From a virus: a stretch of DNA of 32,402 bases. A program made the translations under genes and the position numbers. The notes beneath the pieces are model-generated. The model worked only from the letters and a program-made list of their open reading frames with translations. It did no database searches and had not been told where the DNA came from. Shown here one piece after another: positions 27,409-32,402 of the stretch. The first letter of the stretch is position 1. Each line of letters starts with the position of its first letter. Location: positions 1 to 32,402 of IMG/VR virus record IMGVR_UViG_3300046007_008143, one strand, 5' to 3'.

Positions 27409-27652
27409 AGCCGGCCGGGCGTTTTCGATTCCGGACAATATAATCGAACAGTTTAAACAAGATTTTGATGATGTTAGAAAACGGGACGACAGGGATTACC
27501 TAATCTTCTTGCGAAACTCAATCATTATCATCATCAACATGATTAGGCGTGATCCGTCCCTATTAAACGATCAGGAAGTTGTTCAGGATATGATAAAGGC
27601 TCTCGCAATGCGGGAGGCTTTGAAACAAAATAAGATGTTGCACGATGCATAA
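27377..27652 (+). CDS. Small helical hypothetical protein (91 aa)
   Basis: ATG 27377 is preferred to the TTG 9 nt earlier; both overlap the preceding membrane protein gene. The product MKWEAEVIVREAGRAFSIPD ... INMIRRDPSLLND is helical, with the run of Ile at SIIIIINMI. Its coding end forms half of an 11-bp inverted repeat. No family is recognised. Confidence 0.65.
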   Translation: MKWEAEVIVREAGRAFSIPDNIIEQFKQDFDDVRKRDDRDYLIFLRNSIIIIINMIRRDPSLLNDQEVVQDMIKALAMREALKQNKMLHDA

Positions 27653-27668
27653 TTTTACATCGTGCAAC
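27637..27668. repeat. Perfect 11-bp inverted repeat spanning a stop codon
   Basis: GTTGCACGATG (27637-27647) and CATCGTGCAAC (27658-27668) with a 10-nt loop that contains the TAA stop (27650-27652). A-run rather than T-run follows, so it is not a rho-independent terminator on the plus strand. It could be an mRNA 3'-end stabiliser, processing site or protein-binding site. Confidence 0.6.
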
Positions 27669-27686
27669 AAAAAAGTATGCGATTTT

Positions 27687-27697
27687 TGCATAAGTAG
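27687..27697 (+). promoter_or_regulatory. TGCATAAGTAG motif, copy 3
   Basis: Fully intergenic here, 59 nt before the DUF2815 start, which argues that the 11-mer is conserved for itself and not for coding. Followed immediately by the H-type pseudoknot. Confidence 0.45.
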
Positions 27698-27701
27698 TAG
27701 T

Positions 27702-27733
27702 ACGGGATTAAAGTCCGCCCGTTAATCGGACTT
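27702..27733 (+). ncRNA. H-type pseudoknot leader upstream of the ssDNA-binding protein
   Basis: Stem 1 ACGGG (27702-27706) with CCCGT (27718-27722). The loop segment AAGTCCG (27711-27717) pairs with CGGACTT (27727-27733), giving 7 bp of stem 2. It sits 11 nt before the AAAAAGGAAG ribosome site. Such pseudoknots act as translational operators (for example for autoregulated ssDNA-binding proteins such as T4 gp32) or as small riboswitches. Autoregulation by the downstream protein is a reasonable but untested idea. Confidence 0.5.
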
Positions 27734-27756
27734 AAACGTCTAAAAAGGAAGCCAAG

Positions 27757-28269
27757 ATGGCAAAAGCAACTAAAGTCGTAACCGGTAAGGTCCGTTTCTC
27801 CTACGCCAACGTGTTTCAGCCAAAGTCGGCAATGGAGGGACAGCCCCCAAAGTACTCCGTGTCAATTATCGTCTCAAAAAACGATAAAGAAACCATCGAC
27901 AAGATCAACAAGGCAATCGAAGAGGCGAAGAAAGAGTACGCGTCTCTATGGGGCGGATCCGTCCCCAAGGGCCTAAAGGGCGGTCTGCGTGATGGTGACG
28001 CGGAGAAGGATGACCCGGCATACGCCAATTCATACTTCATCAACGCAAACTCTCAGCAAAAGCCGAACGTGGTCGACGCGGAGATGAACGCGATCCTGGA
28101 CCCGTCGGAGTTTTATTCCGGCTGCTTCGGTCGCGCCTCGTTAAGCTTTTATGGATACAACACAAGCGGCTCGAAGGGTATTGGCTGCGGACTGAACAAC
28201 CTGCAAAAGCTTGAAGAGGGCGAGCGTCTCGGCGGTGCCACCACCGCGGCTGAAGACTTTGCGGTATAA
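27757..28269 (+). CDS. DUF2815 ssDNA-binding protein (170 aa)
   Basis: The pattern TGKVRFSYANVFQPK, PPKYSVSIIVSKNDKETID, PAYANSYFINANSQQKPNVV and GCFGRASLSFYGYNTSGSKG is the DUF2815 family, related to T7 gp2.5-like OB-fold ssDNA-binding proteins; the acidic C-terminal tail (AAEDFAV) also fits. It coats single-stranded DNA during replication and partners with the DUF2800 nuclease upstream. AAAAAGGAAG precedes the ATG. Confidence 0.88.
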   Translation: MAKATKVVTGKVRFSYANVFQPKSAMEGQPPKYSVSIIVSKNDKETIDKINKAIEEAKKEYASLWGGSVPKGLKGGLRDGDAEKDDPAYANSYFINANSQQKPNVVDAEMNAILDPSEFYSGCFGRASLSFYGYNTSGSKGIGCGLNNLQKLEEGERLGGATTAAEDFAV

Positions 28270-28291
28270 CTTTTGTAAAAAAGGAATTTAA

Positions 28292-28645
28292 ATGAAAGAA
28301 AAAATTATGGAGCGGGTGAGCTTCTCTAAGTTCTTCCCCCGCAACCAAAACTTTATCGTAATCTCCGGCGAGGCGAAGGCACCGGATGACTTCTGGCTTA
28401 ACGTCGACATTGGCGACGGTAACGACAAGGCATCGTTCACCTTTACCGACTGGAATCAAAAAAACTCCATGGACCTCCTGCGCAGCATGCAGGAAGCCAT
28501 GCAAGAGGCGCTTAAGTTCTACGAGAAGGCTCTCAACCTTCCCTCGAACCCTTCTTTAAAGTCTAATCCTTTCGAGGTGTTTGCCGGCAAAAAGGCGGAA
28601 GCTGTTGCCAAGAAGCCCGCGGCAAAAAAGGCTAAAAAGAAGTAG
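28292..28645 (+). CDS. Hypothetical protein with Lys/Ala-rich tail (117 aa)
   Basis: A 117-residue protein: beta-rich beginning (MERVSFSKFFPRNQNFIVIS, FWLNVDIGDGNDKASFTF), a helical middle and a basic C-terminus AVAKKPAAKKAKKK typical of DNA or RNA binding. AAAGGA lies before the ATG, 22 nt after the DUF2815 stop. Its location in the recombination module suggests an accessory to ssDNA binding. Confidence 0.68.
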   Translation: MKEKIMERVSFSKFFPRNQNFIVISGEAKAPDDFWLNVDIGDGNDKASFTFTDWNQKNSMDLLRSMQEAMQEALKFYEKALNLPSNPSLKSNPFEVFAGKKAEAVAKKPAAKKAKKK

Positions 28646-28669
28646 TTTTTCCCCGACCGTCTTCCTCTA

Positions 28670-28735
28670 ATATTTAAGACTCCCGGCATAGCCGGGTGAA
28701 TGTGGCGTGAAAATCCCACAGATGGTCCCCTTTTC
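28670..28735 (+). promoter_or_regulatory. Cobalamin-riboswitch-like leader of the B12-dependent ribonucleotide reductase
   Basis: A hairpin CCCGGC-ATA-GCCGGG is followed by TGAA, a stem TGTGG/CCACA around CGTGAAAATC, then GATGGTCCCC. This resembles the conserved P3-P4 core of adenosylcobalamin riboswitches (GGGAA..GG-TGAAAA-TCC..CTGGCCCC). The remaining parts of a full cobalamin riboswitch are not visible, so it may be a short variant. The gene that follows uses adenosylcobalamin, which makes the match more credible. No strong ribosome site is seen before the ATG. Confidence 0.45.
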
Positions 28736-28760
28736 ACTTTAATCAGAAAAACAAATCACC

Positions 28761-30635
28761 ATGGATCAGTACCAGGAATACATAGCCGCCAGCCGCTACG
28801 CACGCTACATCGACGCCGACGGCCGTCGTGAGCATTGGAGCGAGACGGTGTGGAGATACGTCGACTATATCTTTAATCGCACGGAGGCAATTAAAGACAA
28901 TCAAGAGCTCAAGGACAAAATTTACGAAGCAATCTATAACTTAAAAGTTATGCCGTCCATGCGCGCCATGATGACGGCAGGAAAGAGCGCCGACCGTGAT
29001 AACACCTGTGTCTACAATTGTTCGTATCTCCCCGTCGACGACCCGAAGTCTTTCGATGAAGCTATGTTCATCCTGCTCTGCGGTACTGGCGTCGGATTCA
29101 GCGTTGAGTCTAAATACACTTCTCAGCTGCCCGAAGTGCCGGAGCAACTTTTTGAAAGCGAACATGTTATCGCTGTCCACGACTCCAAAGAAGGCTGGGC
29201 AAAAGCCCTGAGGCTTTTAATCGCGCACCTGTATGCCGGCGAGGTTCCGAAGTGGGACGTTAGCAAAGTGCGGCCGGCGGGCGCCAGGTTAAAGACATTT
29301 GGAGGCCGTGCAAGCGGCCCAGAGCCTTTGGTAGATTTGTTTCAATTTACCGTCAACACGTTTAAACACGCCAAGGGTCGACGACTAAACTCATTGGAGT
29401 GTCACGACTTGATGTGTAAGATTGGTGAGGTGGTGGTCGTGGGCGGCGTGCGTCGCTCGGCCATGATCTCTTTGTCCGACCTAGATGATGAAAGGATCCG
29501 TCATGCCAAAGCTGGTCCTTGGTGGGAAACCGCTCCCCATCGCGCCCTGGCCAATAACAGCGCGGTCTATAACGAGACTCCGCCGGTTGGAAAGTTTATG
29601 GAAGAGTGGCTGTCCCTATACAACTCTCATTCTGGAGAGCGCGGGATTTTTAATCGTGAGGCCGCGCGCAAGACTGTTGCAAAATATGGGCATCGCGATC
29701 CCGATTACGAGTTCGGAACCAACCCCTGCTCCGAGATCATTCTCCGCCCGTATCAATTCTGCAATCTCACAGAGGTTGTGGTACGACACGACGATACCCT
29801 TGATACGCTTAAAGACAAGGTTGAGATTGCTACGATTCTGGGGACGATTCAAGCAACTTTTACAAAGTTTCCGTACCTAAGAAAAGTGTGGCAGAAGAAC
29901 ACCGAAGAGGAGCGCTTGCTTGGTGTGTCTCTGACGGGCATCTATGACAATACGGAGATGTGCAAAAATGATCAAATTCTCGCCGGAATCCTTGGACAGC
30001 TTCGGGAGCACGCCCGTGGAACGAATAAACATTGGGCCTCCGTTTTCGGAATCTCTGAAAGCGCAGCTATTACTTGTGTTAAACCATCGGGAACAGTATC
30101 GCAGCTCGTTAATAGCGCTTCAGGAATACATCCGCGACACTCCAAATATTACATCCGACGAGTCAGAGGCGATAAAAAAGATCCTCTCAGCGCTTTCCTC
30201 GTCAGCCAGGGGGTACCAGCAGAGGACTGCGTTTACAAGCCGACTCAAACGACTGTTTTCAGTTTTCCACAAAAAGCCCCGGCGGGCCTCGTCCGAGACG
30301 ACGTGTCCCCTGTCAGTCATCTCGAGCTCTGGCTCCGATACCAGCGAGACTGGTGCGAGCACAAGCCCTCGGTGACAATCTCCGTCGAGGAGAAAGACTG
30401 GCCCGAGGTTGGCGCGTGGGTCTGGAAGCACTTTGACGAAATTAGCGGCGTATCATTCCTGCCATACGATGGGGGCACGTACCGCCAGGCCCCCTACGAG
30501 GAGTGCACCGAAGAGCAGTACAATGCGTTACTATCCAAGATGCCGAAGCTTGACTGGGGTAAGTTTAAGGAAGAGACGGACAACGTGGAGGGCGCGCAGA
30601 TGCTTGCGTGTGTTTCCGGGGTGTGCGAAATTTGA
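28761..30635 (+). CDS. Class II (adenosylcobalamin-dependent) ribonucleotide reductase
   Basis: A 624-residue reductase that makes deoxynucleotides for phage DNA. Visible: NCSYLPVDDPKSFDEAMF with a redox Cys, LLCGTGVGFSVE, SGERGIFNREAA, and the active-site GTNPCSEIILRPYQFCNLTE (thiyl Cys, Glu and Asn). Further on come CVKPSGTVSQLVNSASGIHP with the phosphate-binding P-S-G-T, and a C-terminal Cys pair ACVSGVCEI that re-reduces the site. The single-chain form without an NrdB partner and the pattern indicate class II. A cobalamin-riboswitch-like leader precedes it. Confidence 0.93.
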   Translation: MDQYQEYIAASRYARYIDADGRREHWSETVWRYVDYIFNRTEAIKDNQELKDKIYEAIYNLKVMPSMRAMMTAGKSADRDNTCVYNCSYLPVDDPKSFDEAMFILLCGTGVGFSVESKYTSQLPEVPEQLFESEHVIAVHDSKEGWAKALRLLIAHLYAGEVPKWDVSKVRPAGARLKTFGGRASGPEPLVDLFQFTVNTFKHAKGRRLNSLECHDLMCKIGEVVVVGGVRRSAMISLSDLDDERIRHAKAGPWWETAPHRALANNSAVYNETPPVGKFMEEWLSLYNSHSGERGIFNREAARKTVAKYGHRDPDYEFGTNPCSEIILRPYQFCNLTEVVVRHDDTLDTLKDKVEIATILGTIQATFTKFPYLRKVWQKNTEEERLLGVSLTGIYDNTEMCKNDQILAGILGQLREHARGTNKHWASVFGISESAAITCVKPSGTVSQLVNSASGIHPRHSKYYIRRVRGDKKDPLSAFLVSQGVPAEDCVYKPTQTTVFSFPQKAPAGLVRDDVSPVSHLELWLRYQRDWCEHKPSVTISVEEKDWPEVGAWVWKHFDEISGVSFLPYDGGTYRQAPYEECTEEQYNALLSKMPKLDWGKFKEETDNVEGAQMLACVSGVCEI

Positions 30636-30662
30636 TGGGTGTTGCATGGTGAAGTAGCTTGG

Positions 30663-30755
30663 AGGGGGCGTCAGGCAGGCCTCGAGAGGATGTGGCAAGC
30701 GGTGTATTTTCCTGCCTTCATAACCGCGTGTTGTAGCCACCAAATCTGGCCCCCT
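30663..30755 (+). ncRNA. Pseudoknotted structured RNA upstream of the DNA polymerase
   Basis: P1 AGGGGGC (30663-30669) with GCCCCCT (30749-30755); P2 GTGGC (30692-30696) with GCCAC (30736-30740); P3 GCGGT (30699-30703) with ACCGC (30723-30727). GGCAGG (30674-30679) pairs with CCTGCC (30711-30716) in the P3 loop, closing a pseudoknot. All helices are compatible with one another. This nested design is typical of riboswitches or catalytic RNAs, but no known class is recognised. Confidence 0.5.
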
Positions 30756-30762
30756 ACTTTTT

Positions 30763-30823
30763 TGTCGGAGAATGTTTATAATTGCCGACATTTCCGTATC
30801 AACCGCCGATTCGTCGGCCTGCC
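30763..30823 (+). promoter_or_regulatory. TATAAT-containing stem and UUCG hairpin before the polymerase start
   Basis: TGTCGG (30763-30768) pairs with CCGACA (30785-30790) around a loop that contains a perfect TATAAT (30777-30782). GCCGA-TTCG-TCGGC (30805-30818) is a UUCG hairpin 5 nt before TTAGGAG. A second CCTGCC (30818-30823) could compete for GGCAGG of the upstream pseudoknot, which would couple that RNA to the ribosome site. Confidence 0.4.
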
Positions 30824-30836
30824 TTAGGAGCACAAA

Positions 30837-32402
30837 ATGTCAGTACACGCATCAATAGACTTTGAAACCCGCAGCGCCGTAGACTTGCCAACCTACGGGC
30901 TGGACAAGTACGCCAAAGACCCAAGCACCGAGGTTATATGCATGGCCTACAGCGTGGACGGCTCGCACGTCCAGCTCTGGGTGCCGGACATGCCACTGCC
31001 GGAGTGGGTGCTGGACTACGACACCAGATTCTCGGCGTGGAACGCGGCGTTTGAGTACAACATCCTGCGCCACGTATTAAAGATAAAGGTCGAGTGGGAG
31101 CAGTTCACCGACACCATGGCCATGGCCGCGGCCAATAACCTCCCGCAGTCCCTGGAAGACTGCGCGATTGCGCTCAGTGTCACCGAACAAAAAGACCCCA
31201 CCGGCAAGAGGCTTATTCAGAAGCTATCCAAGCCCAAGCGCAACGGAGAGTTTGAGCGCGACCCCCTGCTACTCGCCCAGATGTACGAGTACTGTAAGCA
31301 GGACGTCAGGACCGAGATGGCGATCGCTAAGACGCTGCGGGCCCTGAGCGACCAGGAGCAGGCGGTGTGGGTGATGACGCAGAAGATAAACGACCGCGGC
31401 GTGCCGGTAGACCCAAGCGAGCTGGCCAACGCGATTGCGGCGGTGGCTACCAACAAGGCGCAGATCGAGTCCGAGATTACCGTCTTGACCGGCGGCATTA
31501 CCGCCAATCAGCCGGCCAAGCTGCTCGAGTTACTTCGAGTCGCCGGGATCCTTGTCGAGGACCTCACCGCCGAGACCGTCGCCAAGCTCCTTGCAGAGGC
31601 TCAGATACCAGACAAGGTCAGGCGGATTCTTGAGCTCCGGAGGCAGGGTTCTCTCACCAGCGTAGCCAAGTACGAAAAGATGCTTGAGGTCCAGGTCGGC
31701 GGCCGTATCAGGAACACGCTCGTCTACCACGGAGCCTCCACCGGGCGCTTCGCCTCCAGGGGCGGGCTGAACCTTCAAAACCTGGCCCGGCCTAGCATAG
31801 AAGGAGACGCCCTAAATGAGGCCATAGAGCGGACGCTGGTGCTTGGGAAGGGCGGCACCATGGACGATCTGTCCAGCCTCGTCAGGAGCGCAATTAAAGC
31901 CCCTGGCGGGTATGTTTTTGTCGACGCCGACTTCTCCAGTATAGAGAACAGGGTCGCGTCCTGGATCGCGGGCCAAAAGGACAAGGTGGAGATGTTCAGG
32001 GCGGGCCTGGATGAGTACAAGACCTTCGCCTCAAAGAGCCTGTACAAGGTGCCCTACGAGGGGGTGACCAAAGACATGCGGCAGATCGCAAAGTCGGCCG
32101 TCCTCGGGTGTATGTTTGGGCAGGGATCCAAGGGGCTGGTCGACTACGCCGACGGCATGGGCGTGAAGATGACCCAGGCCGAAAGTGAGCGGGCCGTGCA
32201 GGCCTACCGCAGCGAGTACCACCGCGTTAAGTCCGCGTGGGGTGAGTTTGAGCAGGCAGCCATTCAGGCCATTGAGGTGCCGGGTACGGCAGTCCGTTCA
32301 GGCAAGGTCGCCTTTAAGGTCGCCCGAGGAGCCCTCTGGATGCAGCTCCCCAGCGGCAGGCTTATTTGCTGGCAGCGGCCCCAGGTCGAGCTCCAGCTGA
32401 TC
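30837..32402 (+). CDS. DNA polymerase A with 3'-5' exonuclease (C-terminus beyond window)
   Basis: 522 residues to the window edge in an open frame. The exonuclease domain has SIDFETRS (Exo I D-x-E), WNAAFEYNIL (Exo II) and EYCKQDVRTE (Exo III Y-x-x-x-D). The polymerase domain has YHGASTGRFASRGGLNLQNL, motif A YVFVDADFSSIENRVASW and motif B DMRQIAKSAVLGCMFGQG. All are intact, so it is a proofreading replicative polymerase. Motif C would lie just beyond the window. TTAGGAG lies 6 nt upstream of the ATG. Confidence 0.95.
   Translation, partial: MSVHASIDFETRSAVDLPTYGLDKYAKDPSTEVICMAYSVDGSHVQLWVPDMPLPEWVLDYDTRFSAWNAAFEYNILRHVLKIKVEWEQFTDTMAMAAANNLPQSLEDCAIALSVTEQKDPTGKRLIQKLSKPKRNGEFERDPLLLAQMYEYCKQDVRTEMAIAKTLRALSDQEQAVWVMTQKINDRGVPVDPSELANAIAAVATNKAQIESEITVLTGGITANQPAKLLELLRVAGILVEDLTAETVAKLLAEAQIPDKVRRILELRRQGSLTSVAKYEKMLEVQVGGRIRNTLVYHGASTGRFASRGGLNLQNLARPSIEGDALNEAIERTLVLGKGGTMDDLSSLVRSAIKAPGGYVFVDADFSSIENRVASWIAGQKDKVEMFRAGLDEYKTFASKSLYKVPYEGVTKDMRQIAKSAVLGCMFGQGSKGLVDYADGMGVKMTQAESERAVQAYRSEYHRVKSAWGEFEQAAIQAIEVPGTAVRSGKVAFKVARGALWMQLPSGRLICWQRPQVELQLI

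Noticed and set aside
27637-27668. Rho-independent terminator
   Set aside because: The stem is perfect but is followed by A, not T, on the plus strand; on the minus strand the T-run is on the wrong side.
29944-30375. 143-residue plus-strand frame inside the ribonucleotide reductase
   Set aside because: It lies wholly within a well-supported gene, is Ser-rich shadow sequence and has no family pattern.

Overview
This window is part of a tailed double-stranded DNA phage genome (or an integrated or metagenomic copy). It holds a large terminase, portal, scaffold-like protein and GroES-like protein, plus a phage replication module. Two exact TTATCCACA DnaA boxes, a Fur-box-like palindrome and the general gene style point to a proteobacterial host, but this is inference. 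The end of the window cuts through a family A DNA polymerase, and the start cuts through the scaffold-like gene.

Layout. (1) 1-8124, minus strand: packaging and head module. Read from 8124 leftward it runs: a frameshifted, degenerate Hint/LAGLIDADG (intein-like) gene, TerL, a 431-residue unknown, portal, two small unknowns, a GroES-like co-chaperonin and an acidic coiled-coil scaffold-like protein. (2) 8125-9142: about 1 kb without genes. It holds a 220-bp iteron/inverted-repeat element, two DnaA boxes, a Fur-like palindrome and an array of six operator-like repeats. (3) 9143-15870, plus strand: about 20 tiny early-type genes. Many are preceded by a modular leader that ends in CAACAACACGGAG...ACCATG. 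Four of these leaders begin with a complete type I hammerhead ribozyme, and five carry another repeated element that may be a promoter. The block ends with a sigma factor lacking region 4. (4) 15892-16111: a second copy of the 220-bp element, exactly the same length as the first, directly upstream of the primase-helicase. (5) 16148-32402, plus strand: the replication and nucleotide module. It contains primase-helicase, DUF3310, a methyltransferase-like protein, VRR-NUC nuclease, SNF2-type helicase, a sigma-region-4-like HTH protein, a glycosyltransferase-like protein, TerS-like protein, endonuclease VII-like protein, a DUF2800 nuclease, a DUF2815 ssDNA-binding protein, a class II (B12-dependent) ribonucleotide reductase and DNA polymerase A. 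Several structured RNAs lie between its genes, including an 81-nt tmRNA-like tRNA-like molecule and a cobalamin-riboswitch-like leader upstream of the reductase.

The most exciting signal is the array of four intergenic hammerhead ribozymes (9396-9447, 10244-10295, 10937-10988, 12115-12166). The core is intact in all four, one copy has a compensatory stem I, and the distance from the cleavage site to the next start codon is 27-28 nt in every case. In two copies the stop codon of the upstream gene sits inside loop II of the ribozyme. This suggests a self-processing polycistronic early mRNA in which translation termination and RNA cleavage are physically coupled. All functional statements come from reading the sequence by eye; no searches or folding programs were run.
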